A model generated the notes under the pieces. The model was not told the origin of the DNA and searched no databases. It worked only from the letters and a program-made list of their open reading frames with translations. From Falsochrobactrum shanghaiense (GTDB lineage Bacteria > Pseudomonadota > Alphaproteobacteria > Rhizobiales > Rhizobiaceae): DNA of 64,000 nucleotides. The stretch is from assembly GCF_003149535.1 (NCBI RefSeq), contig NZ_QGDB01000004.1, positions 2,501-66,500 of the forward strand. Direction: 5' to 3'. Each line of letters begins with the position of its first letter. The stretch's first letter is position 1. This document shows positions 44,750 through 54,104 of the stretch, one piece after another. The position numbers were made by a program, and so were the translations under genes.

Positions 44750-45811
44750 ATGGCATTTCTAAACCTCAGAAACCTGAAAAAAAGCTTCGGCGCAAATACC
44801 GTCGTGCATGACTTCGACCTCGCCGTCGAAAAAGGTGAATTCGTCTCCTTTCTCGGGCCTTCGGGCTGCGGCAAGACCACTGTGCTGCGCATGATCGCCG
44901 GTTTCGAAACGCCCGACAGCGGCGCCATCGAAATCAACGGCAAGGATATTGTCGATCTCAAGCCCAACCAGCGCAATATCGGCATGGTGTTTCAGGCCTA
45001 TGCACTGTTTCCCAATATGACGGTTGCGCAGAATGTCTCGTTTGGCCTGCGCGTTTCCGGCAGGCCGAAGGCGGAAATCGATGCCACCGTCAAGGAAATG
45101 CTCAGCCTGATCCGGCTGGAACATCTCGAAGACCGCTACCCCTATCAGATGTCGGGCGGCCAGCAGCAGCGCGTGGCGCTGGCTCGCGCGCTGGCCACCA
45201 AGCCGCAGGTGCTCCTGCTTGATGAGCCGCTATCGGCTCTCGATGCCAAGATCCGCATTTCCTTGCGACAGGAAATCCGCGCCATTCAGCAAAAACTTGG
45301 CATAACCACGGTTTTCGTGACCCACGATCAGGAAGAGGCTCTGTCGATCTCCGACCGCGTGGTGGTGATGCATGAAGGCCGCGCCGACCAGATCGGCACG
45401 CCATTCGACATTTACAACCGCCCGGCCTCGCGCTTTGTCGCGTCTTTCGTCGGTACGCTCAATATGCTCGAAGCCGCGGTCAGCGAACCGGAGCAAAACC
45501 GCATCGTCCTCGACGGGCACACCATCACCGTACACGAAGAACTCGGTCAATATGCCAAAGGCAAGCCGCTTACGCTGGCTCTGCGCCCTGAAGCGGTGAG
45601 CCTCGAAGCGCGCAAAAGCCACGATACGGCGCTGGATGCGACCATCGAAGATGTGCATTTTCTTGGTTCGGTGATCCGTACCCGCGTGGCGCTGGGCAAA
45701 AACCGGCTTTCATTCGATGCCTTTAACGACCCGACCCAGCCGCCGCCGCAGCGCGGCGACAAGGTGACGGTGCATTTTGCATCGCACGATCTTCTGGTGC
45801 TTATGGATTAG
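44750..45811 (+). CDS. ABC transporter, ATP-binding protein (PotA/FbpC type)
   Basis: 353 residues. Walker A GPSGCGKTT is at 36-44, the signature is MSGGQQQRVALARAL, and Walker B with LLDEPLSALDAK follows; a TOBE domain occupies about 275-350. It would drive import with the two permeases. Its last 4 bases overlap the end of the convergent gnd gene, so no room remains for a terminator between them. Confidence 0.92.
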   Translation: MAFLNLRNLKKSFGANTVVHDFDLAVEKGEFVSFLGPSGCGKTTVLRMIAGFETPDSGAIEINGKDIVDLKPNQRNIGMVFQAYALFPNMTVAQNVSFGLRVSGRPKAEIDATVKEMLSLIRLEHLEDRYPYQMSGGQQQRVALARALATKPQVLLLDEPLSALDAKIRISLRQEIRAIQQKLGITTVFVTHDQEEALSISDRVVVMHEGRADQIGTPFDIYNRPASRFVASFVGTLNMLEAAVSEPEQNRIVLDGHTITVHEELGQYAKGKPLTLALRPEAVSLEARKSHDTALDATIEDVHFLGSVIRTRVALGKNRLSFDAFNDPTQPPPQRGDKVTVHFASHDLLVLMD

Positions 45812-47217
45812 TTCCAGGGACCGTGGAAATCGCCTTCCCGGTCGGTGCGCTTGAAGCCGTGCGAGCCGAAGAAATCGCGCTGGCCCTGAATGAGATTGGC
45901 GGTTCCCAGCGACTGGGTGAAGCTGTCGAAATAGCTCAGTGCCGAGCCAAGTGCTGGAAGCGGCAGGCCAGCCAGTGCTGCCTGCGCCACGACTCTGCGC
46001 AGCCCCTTTGAAGCCGTGCTCATGCGTTCGACGAAAGCAGGCACCAGCAGAAGGTTTTCAATCTCCTGCCCCTCGAAGGCGCGTGCAATATCATCGAGGA
46101 ATTGCGAGCGGATGATGCAGCCTTCGCGCCAGATGCGGGCGGTGGTCGCCAGCGGAATGTTCCAGCCATGCTCTTTCGATGCCGCCGCCATGACGGCAAA
46201 ACCCTGCGCATAGGCTGCGATCTTGCCAGCCAGAAGCCCCTGTTCAAGATCGGCAAGAAAGCCCGCCTGATCATCGATGTGAAGGCGGCGCGGCGCGGGC
46301 TGATATGCCTTTTCGGCAGCCAGCCGTTCGCTCTTGAGCGATGAAATCGAGCGGGCGGCAACAGCCGCTTCCATTGCTGTGGCGGGAACGCCGAGCATCT
46401 GCGCTTCGATTGCAGCCCAGCGCCCAGTCCCCTTTTGCCCGGCTTCGTCGAGAATCATATCGACCATCGCCTTGCCGGTGTCAGGATCGCTTGCCTTGAG
46501 CACCTTTGCCGTGATCTCGATCAGATAGGAATTGAGCGGACCTGAATTCCATTTCTCGAAAACATCGCCGATGGCAGGTGCGGACAGGCCAAGGCCATCG
46601 CGCAAAATGCCATAGATTTCAGCAATCATCTGCATATCGGCATATTCGATGCCATTATGGATGGTCTTGACGAAATGACCCGCGCCATCCGGACCCACCA
46701 GCGCACAGCAGGGTTCACCCTTGTATTTTGCGGACGCAGCCAGCAGGATCGGCGCGATGCGCTCATAGGCTTCCTGCGTGCCGCCGACCATCATGGACGG
46801 GCCGTGACGCGCACCTTCCGCACCGCCTGAAACGCCCATGCCCACGAAGGTCGGATCATTGGGACCGAGCGCCTTGAGACGGCGCATCGTGTCGCGATAA
46901 TCGGAATTGCCCGCATCGATCATAATATCGCCCTTCTCAAGGAAAGGCTTCAGGCGCGCGGTTTCCGTATCGACCGGGGCACCGGCCTTGATAAGAAAAA
47001 TGATGGGGCGAGGCGCGCGAATATTGGCTGCGAGGTCTTCAAAGGTCGGGCAGGGAATGATGCGCTCGCGCAGCGCGCCGGCATTTTCAACAAAAGCTTT
47101 CAGAACAGGCTCATCGCGATCATAGACGGCTACCCTGTAGCCTTTCTCGGCAATGTTGAGCGCAAGGTTTGAACCCATGACGCCGAGTCCAACCATTCCG
47201 ATATCCGCTTTTTCCAT
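45808..47217 (-). CDS. gnd: 6-phosphogluconate dehydrogenase, decarboxylating
   Basis: 469 residues, full length. It oxidises 6-phosphogluconate to ribulose 5-phosphate and CO2 with NADP+. The nucleotide site is GLGVMGSNLALNIAEKG at the N-terminus; substrate and catalytic motifs are GGAEGARHGPSMMVGG and VKTIHNGIEYADMQ. The gene stands alone, with a 195-base gap upstream containing no gene. It lies beside the polysaccharide locus but has a central metabolic role. Confidence 0.96.
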   Translation of the reverse strand: MEKADIGMVGLGVMGSNLALNIAEKGYRVAVYDRDEPVLKAFVENAGALRERIIPCPTFEDLAANIRAPRPIIFLIKAGAPVDTETARLKPFLEKGDIMIDAGNSDYRDTMRRLKALGPNDPTFVGMGVSGGAEGARHGPSMMVGGTQEAYERIAPILLAASAKYKGEPCCALVGPDGAGHFVKTIHNGIEYADMQMIAEIYGILRDGLGLSAPAIGDVFEKWNSGPLNSYLIEITAKVLKASDPDTGKAMVDMILDEAGQKGTGRWAAIEAQMLGVPATAMEAAVAARSISSLKSERLAAEKAYQPAPRRLHIDDQAGFLADLEQGLLAGKIAAYAQGFAVMAAASKEHGWNIPLATTARIWREGCIIRSQFLDDIARAFEGQEIENLLLVPAFVERMSTASKGLRRVVAQAALAGLPLPALGSALSYFDSFTQSLGTANLIQGQRDFFGSHGFKRTDREGDFHGPWN

Positions 47218-47412
47218 TTTGCAACCTTGTCATATAAAAGGGGCGGGCAGACGGGCCTGTCGCCGGACAGCGCCAGCTATAGTCTGCGTCCTGTTGTAGA
47301 TGATCTAGGGCACATGGCGTAATTTTGATAGGGCTCCGGCATGAAAATCCCGTGAATGAAGGGGAAAAACCAATCGCGCCGGGCCGCTCCGCCCAAACCG
47401 GCAAGTGCGGCT

Positions 47413-48732
47413 TTAAACGGATCGTTTGGGGATCGTGGTTCTGGCCGTCAGTTGCAGGCCGAAGGCGGCAAGAACGAGCATGAGCCAGACCGGATCCATA
47501 CGGCGAAAGAAAAAGCTCTCCAGCATCGCGTTGAGCGTACCGAAAAACATGAACATCAGGAAGAAATCCGCCAGCAGCAGGTTCTCGCGCGTGGGCCTGC
47601 ACCGCGTATAATTGACAAGCGGCATGACGATGATGACCGCGATTGCACAGATCAGGGCCGGGATCCCCATCGACATTGCCACATCGAGATAACCATTATG
47701 GCCGTGTACGATGCCGCGCACGTCCCAATCCAGATGGTAGGGATTGGCGGCTTCTTTGGCCAGGCCCGTGCTCCAGAAGCTTTCATAACCAAAGCCGGTC
47801 CATGGGCGGTTTTGCAGCGCATCAATGGCGAAGGACCAGATCGATGTGCGGCCGGTAAAGGTTGAATCAATGCCCAGTTGAAGCACAAACTGGTGCAGCG
47901 GTTCAAACAGCACCGTGCCTATCGTAAACAAAGCAAACAGCACCTGAATAGTGAATATCATCAAGGGAGCGAGGGAGCGAAGGCCAAAAATCCCCGGCCC
48001 GATCACCATAAGTATTGCAAAGGGAACGAGCGCCACCGTTGTCTTCGATCCGGTATGCGCTACGAAAAACAGCGCCGACAGGGCGATGAGCGCGCCGCTG
48101 ATGCGCCAGCCGCGCCGCCACAGATAAACGCCTGCGAATGCAAAAGCGGCCATGACAGGCCCGGCAATATTCTTGTGGGTGAAAAGACCCCGCCATAAAA
48201 ACGAATTCAATGGCTCCACCGCATCGAACCCATGCGTGCCCAGATTGGGTAGCAGAAGCACGCCTGCATAAGACACAATGATGACGATTGCCGCCGTGAC
48301 AAGCAGCATGGCCGAATAGCTGTCGCCATCCTGCGGCAAGGCAAGAACCGCGAAAATCGCCAGCACGCCGATCAGGGTGAGCATGACGCCGCGTATGGCG
48401 ACGGATGGATCGGGAGCGCTGAAAACGGATGCCAGCAGAAAGCCGAACATCAACAGCCAGCCCGGACTGATCATGCGCATTACCTTGCGCGGTTCCGCCA
48501 GCAGTGCCATTGCGACCAGCGCAATCACCCCGACAAGACCGAAGCCAAGCTGGTTCACCATATCGCCCGTCTGCTGCGCATCAGCGGGAGCCTGCGGCGC
48601 GAAGGGGCGAAAGGAAATCAGCAAAATACAAAAAATGATCGTCGCAGCGGCAAGCGCGATCTGCCGCATCAGCGCTTTCCGAGACTTGGACCAGCCGGTA
48701 TCAGTTTTTGTCCGGATCGCGATATTGTTCAT
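47413..48732 (-). CDS. O-antigen ligase/polymerase-like membrane protein (Wzy/ExoQ type)
   Basis: 439-residue membrane protein with about 11-12 helices. The Wzy_C region carries FTHKNIAGPVMAAFAFAG and FTGRTSIWSFAIDALQNRPWTGFGYESFW with a large periplasmic loop, as in polysaccharide polymerases such as ExoQ and in O-antigen ligases. Which activity applies is not decided by sequence. Its start overlaps the end of the GT2 gene by 32 bases, so the two form a unit. Confidence 0.85.
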   Translation of the reverse strand: MNNIAIRTKTDTGWSKSRKALMRQIALAAATIIFCILLISFRPFAPQAPADAQQTGDMVNQLGFGLVGVIALVAMALLAEPRKVMRMISPGWLLMFGFLLASVFSAPDPSVAIRGVMLTLIGVLAIFAVLALPQDGDSYSAMLLVTAAIVIIVSYAGVLLLPNLGTHGFDAVEPLNSFLWRGLFTHKNIAGPVMAAFAFAGVYLWRRGWRISGALIALSALFFVAHTGSKTTVALVPFAILMVIGPGIFGLRSLAPLMIFTIQVLFALFTIGTVLFEPLHQFVLQLGIDSTFTGRTSIWSFAIDALQNRPWTGFGYESFWSTGLAKEAANPYHLDWDVRGIVHGHNGYLDVAMSMGIPALICAIAVIIVMPLVNYTRCRPTRENLLLADFFLMFMFFGTLNAMLESFFFRRMDPVWLMLVLAAFGLQLTARTTIPKRSV

Positions 48733-49693
48733 TCAGATAGCCAAAATGGGCCATGACACGGCCCAGCCCGATATGGATGAAATAGGTGCCGACGGGAAAG
48801 AAACCGGCAGCAAAGCCTTTCCGCACCGCCTTGATCGGTGAATAGGCCAGCAGCGCCAGACTTTTGAGAAAGACGCGGAGCTGGCCAAAAGGTTCATCCC
48901 GGCGCTTGCGCTGTTCGACCAGCGTCGAGAGCGCGCCATTGCGCAAGCCCCGCGCGGTGATCCAGTCGCGCTCCAGCCTGCGCGCGGGCACGGTTTCGCG
49001 CACAATGCCTTCCGCGCACCAGGCGATCTTGAAGCCCTTTGCCTTGGAACGGCTGATGAAATCGGCATCGCCGCCGCCGGTGAAGTTGAACTTCACATCC
49101 AGAAAAGGATATTCTGCCGCTTCGAGAACCGGACGGGCTATCAGAAGATTACCCGACGAATATATGATCGGGACCACGCCTGTTTTTGTGTAAAAGGGCA
49201 GGAATACCGGATGTCGCGCCCATTTTTCAGCACCGGGCTTTTCAAAGACCGGATGCTGCGGGCCTCCCACCAGATCGACATTGAAGCGCTCGGCGGTGGA
49301 AACCATATTCTCGATCCAGTCCGGATCGGCCAGTTCATCATCATCGATGACGATGATATATTTGAAATTGAGGAAATATGTCATCGCGGTCAGCCAGCCC
49401 GCATTATAGGCATTACAATTTCCGCGCTGTGTTTCGACGATCAGAATGCCCGGATATTTGCCGCTTTCAAACAGCGGTGCGGCCACTTTGGCCCCTTCCC
49501 GCTCGCTGGCCTCATTTTCAATGACGACAATGGCAAAGCGCCGTCCGGTCGTCTGCGCATTCAGCGTATCAAGCGTGCGCAGCAAATGTTCGGGCCGGCG
49601 AAAGGTTGGCAGTGTAACCACAACCTCAATATCTTCAAAATGAAGATCAGGTGTATTAGCGATTACTTCAATATGCCCTGGTAGTGGCGACAT
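48701..49693 (-). CDS. Glycosyltransferase family 2
   Basis: 330 residues with a GT-A fold: VVVTLPTFRRPEHLLRTLDTLNAQT at the N-terminus and the metal/nucleotide-sugar motif IIVIDDDELADPDW near residues 115-128. The last third has an ARRLERDWITARGLRNG type element and a hydrophobic C-terminal part. It would add a sugar to the lipid-linked repeat unit. It diverges from the GT4-like gene across 72 AT-rich bases. Confidence 0.88.
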   Translation of the reverse strand: MSPLPGHIEVIANTPDLHFEDIEVVVTLPTFRRPEHLLRTLDTLNAQTTGRRFAIVVIENEASEREGAKVAAPLFESGKYPGILIVETQRGNCNAYNAGWLTAMTYFLNFKYIIVIDDDELADPDWIENMVSTAERFNVDLVGGPQHPVFEKPGAEKWARHPVFLPFYTKTGVVPIIYSSGNLLIARPVLEAAEYPFLDVKFNFTGGGDADFISRSKAKGFKIAWCAEGIVRETVPARRLERDWITARGLRNGALSTLVEQRKRRDEPFGQLRVFLKSLALLAYSPIKAVRKGFAAGFFPVGTYFIHIGLGRVMAHFGYLNEQYRDPDKN

Positions 49694-49765
49694 ACCTGCC
49701 CCGATTTATTGAAAGAATTTATATTACAGGGCGTATATATAAACGTTTAAAGAAAAGTTCACCGC

Positions 49766-51010
49766 ATGACTGTAAACGATGAACAATATCAATCGCCGGT
49801 AATGTCAGGAAGCCCGTTGCAGCCATTACATCTTGTCTTCGTAACATCGCTCGTCCCCCACGCGGTTGCATCGACGGGCTATGAGGTGGCCAATGCGGCC
49901 GTGATCGATGGCCTGCGCCGCGCAGGCGCGCGCGTTACCGTCATCGGCTTCACCTGGCCCGGCCATCAGGCGGCAGGCGACAGGGACATGGTGGTGCTTG
50001 GCGAGGTCGAAGTGCGCACGGACGGCGCGAGCCTGCGGCGCAAGATCGGCTGGGTTCTGAAATCTTTCCTCACCGGGTTGACCGTATCGTCAGTCAAGCT
50101 GCGCGTCATCAGCGCTGCCGGCTTGCGCAAGGCGATTGCCGGAATTGGCGATTTCGACGCCTATATCCTCAATGGCGTAACCCTTCCCGGAGCCTTTGAA
50201 GAGGTTTTTCGCAACAAGCCGTCGCTGTTCGTCGCCCATAATGTCGAGCATCGCTCTGCCGCAGAAAATGCATTGGACGCGAAAAGCATCGTGCAGAAGC
50301 TGCTGTTTCGCCGCGAAGCGCACATATTGCGCAAGCTCGAAAACCGGCTCTGCGCACAGGCGGATTTCATCTTTACCTTTGCGGAAGATGACGGCCCCGC
50401 GCTCGGCCTCAATGCCAGCCGCTTTGCCACCGTGCCGCTTGTCATGCCCGGCAGCGCGGCGGATATTGAGCCGCAGAAGGTCGAATATGACCTTGCCCTG
50501 ATCGGTACATGGACATGGCATCCCAACCGGATCGGCCTTGAATGGTTCTTGCGCGAGGTGAAGCCTCTGCTGCCGCAGGATATTTCGATAGCCATTGCAG
50601 GCAGCGCCCCGGCCGATCTCCAGAACGCATGGCCCGGCGTGAATTTCGTGGGCAGGGTCGCCGATGCAACGGCTTTCGTGGAAAGCGGGCGGCTCGTGCC
50701 GCTTGTCAGCCGCGCAGGCACTGGCGTGCAGCTCAAGACAATCGAGACATTCGAGCTTGGAATGCCAAGTGTCGCCACCACCCATTCCATCCGCGGCATC
50801 GCTAATATTCCTGCCAACTGCACCATTGCCGACAGGCCAGCGGAATTTGCACAGGCAATCCGCCAGCGGATCGAAGCAATTCGCAGCGGAGACGCCCAAC
50901 GGCTGGAGGGCGAGGCTTTCAGGCAATCGCAGATAGCGGGCATGGATGCGGCCATCGGCAAGGGTCTGGGCGCACTTGCAGCGGCGCTTGGGAGAACGGC
51001 GGAGCGGTAA
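49766..51010 (+). CDS. Glycosyltransferase, GT4-like
   Basis: 414 residues with two Rossmann-like halves. The first has FVTSLVPHAVASTGYEVANAAVIDGLRRAG, and the second has LALIGTWTWHPNRIGLEWFL and VPLVSRAGTGVQLKTIETFELGMP, the last resembling the nucleotide-sugar site of GT-B enzymes. Its stop overlaps the next start (TAATG). Donor and acceptor are unknown. Confidence 0.82.
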   Translation: MTVNDEQYQSPVMSGSPLQPLHLVFVTSLVPHAVASTGYEVANAAVIDGLRRAGARVTVIGFTWPGHQAAGDRDMVVLGEVEVRTDGASLRRKIGWVLKSFLTGLTVSSVKLRVISAAGLRKAIAGIGDFDAYILNGVTLPGAFEEVFRNKPSLFVAHNVEHRSAAENALDAKSIVQKLLFRREAHILRKLENRLCAQADFIFTFAEDDGPALGLNASRFATVPLVMPGSAADIEPQKVEYDLALIGTWTWHPNRIGLEWFLREVKPLLPQDISIAIAGSAPADLQNAWPGVNFVGRVADATAFVESGRLVPLVSRAGTGVQLKTIETFELGMPSVATTHSIRGIANIPANCTIADRPAEFAQAIRQRIEAIRSGDAQRLEGEAFRQSQIAGMDAAIGKGLGALAAALGRTAER

Positions 51011-51774
51011 TGGATCAGCGGATCGGAAAAGAAGTCGCATATCGAAATATTCTCGGCGTGCGGGTCGCCTGTTTCGACTGGGACGGAGCCTTTGCGTTTT
51101 TCGAGAAATGCATCGATGAGCGCCGGTTTCTCAAACTGGGCTGGCTCAACGCCCATGTCGCCAATATCGCCTATACGGATCATGCCTTTAAGACCAGGCT
51201 GGAAAATTTCCTGATCCTCCCCGACGGGATCGGCGTCGATATTGCCAGCAAGGCGGCTTACGGAACGAAATTTCCGGCCAATCTCAACGGCACGGATTTC
51301 ATTCCCGGCCTGTTGCACCATATCAAGCGGCCATTGCGGATCGGGCTTCTGGGCGGCAAGCCCGGCGTGGCGGATGAGGCGCTCGCAACTTTCCGGACGC
51401 AATCTCCGCAGCATGATTATCACGTGATTTCAGATGGTTATTTCAAGCCCGGAGACGTTGAGGCCCTGCTGGATCGGCTGGCAGCGCTTCGCCCCGACAT
51501 ATTGCTGGTCGCTATGGGTGTCCCGCGGCAGGAACTGTTCATCGATGAACATATCACGGCGCAGCATTGCACCATTGCAAGCGCTGTCGGAGCATTGCTG
51601 GACTTTCAATCCGGGCGCGTCGAGCGCGCGCCGCAATGGGTGCGCATGATGCGCATGGAATGGGTCTATCGCCTGTGGCTTGAACCTGCACGTCTGGCAA
51701 AACGCTATCTCGTCGGCAATCCGCTGTTTCTCTGGCGCGTCATCAAACATCGGCTATCGGGAGCGAAAACTTGA
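51010..51774 (+). CDS. WecG/TagA/CpsF-family glycosyltransferase
   Basis: 254 residues of the GT26 family, enzymes that usually add the second sugar to a lipid-linked primer. Family motifs are NLNGTDFIPGLLHHI, LLVAMGVPRQELFI and APQWVRMMRMEWVYRLWLEPARLAKRYLVGN. Context in a Wzx/Wzy locus supports that role. It overlaps both neighbours by a few bases. Confidence 0.9.
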   Translation: MDQRIGKEVAYRNILGVRVACFDWDGAFAFFEKCIDERRFLKLGWLNAHVANIAYTDHAFKTRLENFLILPDGIGVDIASKAAYGTKFPANLNGTDFIPGLLHHIKRPLRIGLLGGKPGVADEALATFRTQSPQHDYHVISDGYFKPGDVEALLDRLAALRPDILLVAMGVPRQELFIDEHITAQHCTIASAVGALLDFQSGRVERAPQWVRMMRMEWVYRLWLEPARLAKRYLVGNPLFLWRVIKHRLSGAKT

Positions 51775-52643
51775 AAACCGCTATCGTCACCGCAAGCTAC
51801 GACAAGGATTTTGAGCGCTGCAAGCTGTTGTGTGAAACCATCGATACCTATGCCAGCGGTTTTACCAACCATTATATTCTTGTCGAAGCACGCGATGTCG
51901 CCCTGTTCCGCCAACTTGCGGGGCCGCGCCGCATCATCGTGGACGAGCGGGAATTGCTGCCTTCATGGCTGCGTGCGTTCCCCGATCCAACCACATGGGG
52001 CCGCCGCCGCATATGGCTGTCGTTGAAAACGAAACCGTTGCGCGGCTGGCATGTGCAGCAATTGCGCCGCATCGCCATCGCTAACCATGTGCAGGAGGAC
52101 GCCTTTTTCTATATTGATTCCGATGTGGCCTTCGTCCGCCCGTTCGATTGCAATTCATTATGGCAGAAAGACCGCCTGCGCCTTCTCGTGCGTCCCGGTG
52201 CGCTTGGCGGTTCCCAAGCGAGGCAGGAGCATCTCATATGGTCAGCCAATACGGCCCGGCTCCTCGGCCTTGAGGCCAGCACCCATGCGCTTGATGATTA
52301 TATCGGCACGCTGATCGGCTGGCGCCGGGATGCGATTCTTGGCATGTGCGAGCGCATCGAACAGCAAAACCATATGCATTGGGTTGCCGCCCTCGGCAGG
52401 ACGCGCCGTTTTTCCGAATGTATGCTTTATGGACGCTATGTCGACGATGTGCTCAAAGGTGCAGGCCATTTTCACGCCACATCCGACCTTTGCCGGGTTT
52501 ACTGGGTGGCGCCACCACCGACAGAAGATGAATTCCGCACCTTTATCGCCGAACTCGAACCCGAACAGGTCGCCATCGGCATGCAATCTTTTCTCGGATT
52601 TCCGCCAGCCGATATACGCCGCATCATCGGCGCGCAGAAATAA
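51771..52643 (+). CDS. DUF6492 protein, putative glycosyltransferase
   Basis: 290 residues. The first codon is TTG at 51771, overlapping the previous stop (TTGA); no ATG lies near. The N-terminus IVTASYDKDFERCKLLCETIDTY and the DxD-bearing YIDSDVAFVRPFD at about 116-128 suggest a GT-A type transferase, matching DUF6492 as I recall it. It is co-transcribed with the two transferases before it. Enzymatic activity is inferred. Confidence 0.78.
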   Translation: MKTAIVTASYDKDFERCKLLCETIDTYASGFTNHYILVEARDVALFRQLAGPRRIIVDERELLPSWLRAFPDPTTWGRRRIWLSLKTKPLRGWHVQQLRRIAIANHVQEDAFFYIDSDVAFVRPFDCNSLWQKDRLRLLVRPGALGGSQARQEHLIWSANTARLLGLEASTHALDDYIGTLIGWRRDAILGMCERIEQQNHMHWVAALGRTRRFSECMLYGRYVDDVLKGAGHFHATSDLCRVYWVAPPPTEDEFRTFIAELEPEQVAIGMQSFLGFPPADIRRIIGAQK

Positions 52644-52645
52644 TA

Positions 52646-53914
52646 TCAGATGCGTTTTGCGGGCAGTCTGATGCTCACATAGGTAAAGGCGGTGGAAAGA
52701 AGATAAAGACCGGTAAAGACGGGATTGAGGCCCAACAACCAGTCATTGCTGTCGCCATAATAAAGCAGCAGCAGCCAGACAAGAAGCGCCTTGGCCACAG
52801 CCATCAGCAACACGCTCAATGTGCGCAGGCCCGACTGGCCGCGCGCATAAAGAATCTCCGCCTGATATTCGATCAGATTGCGCAGTCCCGGCACGAACAG
52901 CACCAGCGGCAGCAATCCGGCAATGACCGCGACATTGGTTCCAAGCGCATTGGGGAAAAATTGCAGGAAGATTATCATAGCGCCCAGACCGGCCACCGAA
53001 ACCGCGAAAACCGCAAGCTCAAGCCCCGCGCGGATGCGCAGCGATGCCAGCATATCAGGCGTTCGCATGAGCTTTTGCACCAGCATCATATTGAAGGAGC
53101 GCACCGGGAGGGCGGTGAGATCGACAAGACGCATAATGATCGCATAAAGACCGGCATTGGCTGGTCCGCCAATACTTAGAACAAGCAGTTTGTCGAGTTC
53201 GCTCTGAATATAAAAAAGCAGTTCTGCGCCTGTCACTGCGATGGAATCGGCAATACGACGCAGATAAAGACGCGGCTCGAAACGCAATCTCACACGCGGA
53301 TAAAAGCGCAGGCTCACAATCAGCGCCACAGCATTGGCCACAGCATACCACCATGCCCAATGCGCAAGATCATGCGCCGATGCGAGCCACATGAACAGGA
53401 TCGCCGCAATCGCACGGGTCAAGGTTCCGAAGATCACCAGCCCGGCAGCAATTCCAAACCGGCGCAGGCCGTTATTGACGATGATAACGACTTCCGTGCA
53501 CCGCCACAGCAACGCCTCCGCCACCACCGCGACTATAGCAAAGGGCACAAAGGAAATATCGCGGCTAAAAAAGGCGAAATAAACCAGCCACGATCCGAGC
53601 GCCAGCAAGGGCAATGACAGCACCAGAGCGCTCAAATAACCCGCCGTATAAGTACCCAGAAGGCGCGGCTTGACGGTGGCGATCCGATAAAGCGGCGAAG
53701 TGAAGCCCAACGAAACGAGGCGAGAGAGCACGACGCCCGCCCCGGAAGCTGTGGCGAAAATGCCAAAATCACTGGTGGGCAAAGTATTGGCGAGCGCAAC
53801 GAAATAAGCCAGCGAAACAACCAGCCGGCCCACGGAGCCGGAAATCAGCGAAAGATAGTCGCGCAGCACTCCGGCCTTGTCGCCAGCCAGTTTCTGAAGC
53901 GCATTCGCCATCAC
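52646..53914 (-). CDS. Oligosaccharide flippase, Wzx-like
   Basis: 422-residue membrane protein of the polysaccharide transport (PST/MOP) group with about 12 helices, for example YLSLISGSVGRLVVSLAYFVALAN at the start and LELAVFAVSVAGLGAMIIFLQFF later. It would flip the lipid-linked repeat unit to the periplasm. The start is GTG at 53914 or the ATG three bases on. It is convergent with the DUF6492 gene, 2 bases apart. Confidence 0.85.
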   Translation of the reverse strand: MMANALQKLAGDKAGVLRDYLSLISGSVGRLVVSLAYFVALANTLPTSDFGIFATASGAGVVLSRLVSLGFTSPLYRIATVKPRLLGTYTAGYLSALVLSLPLLALGSWLVYFAFFSRDISFVPFAIVAVVAEALLWRCTEVVIIVNNGLRRFGIAAGLVIFGTLTRAIAAILFMWLASAHDLAHWAWWYAVANAVALIVSLRFYPRVRLRFEPRLYLRRIADSIAVTGAELLFYIQSELDKLLVLSIGGPANAGLYAIIMRLVDLTALPVRSFNMMLVQKLMRTPDMLASLRIRAGLELAVFAVSVAGLGAMIIFLQFFPNALGTNVAVIAGLLPLVLFVPGLRNLIEYQAEILYARGQSGLRTLSVLLMAVAKALLVWLLLLYYGDSNDWLLGLNPVFTGLYLLSTAFTYVSIRLPAKRI

Positions 53915-54104
53915 CGGGAGAGCCTCTTTTCGTCGTGCCTGTTGCCTGAAGCGCCATGTTTCATGGCCATAAGCGAAAAGCTAGCCAAAAAGACTTAATT
54001 AAAAGCATCGTCCCGTCTATCAGCGCATATTTTAACCATTTGTTCTGCATAAAAAATTATACTCGTAAAAATAGAAGAACTTTCAATTACGGACAGCTTT
54101 GACG

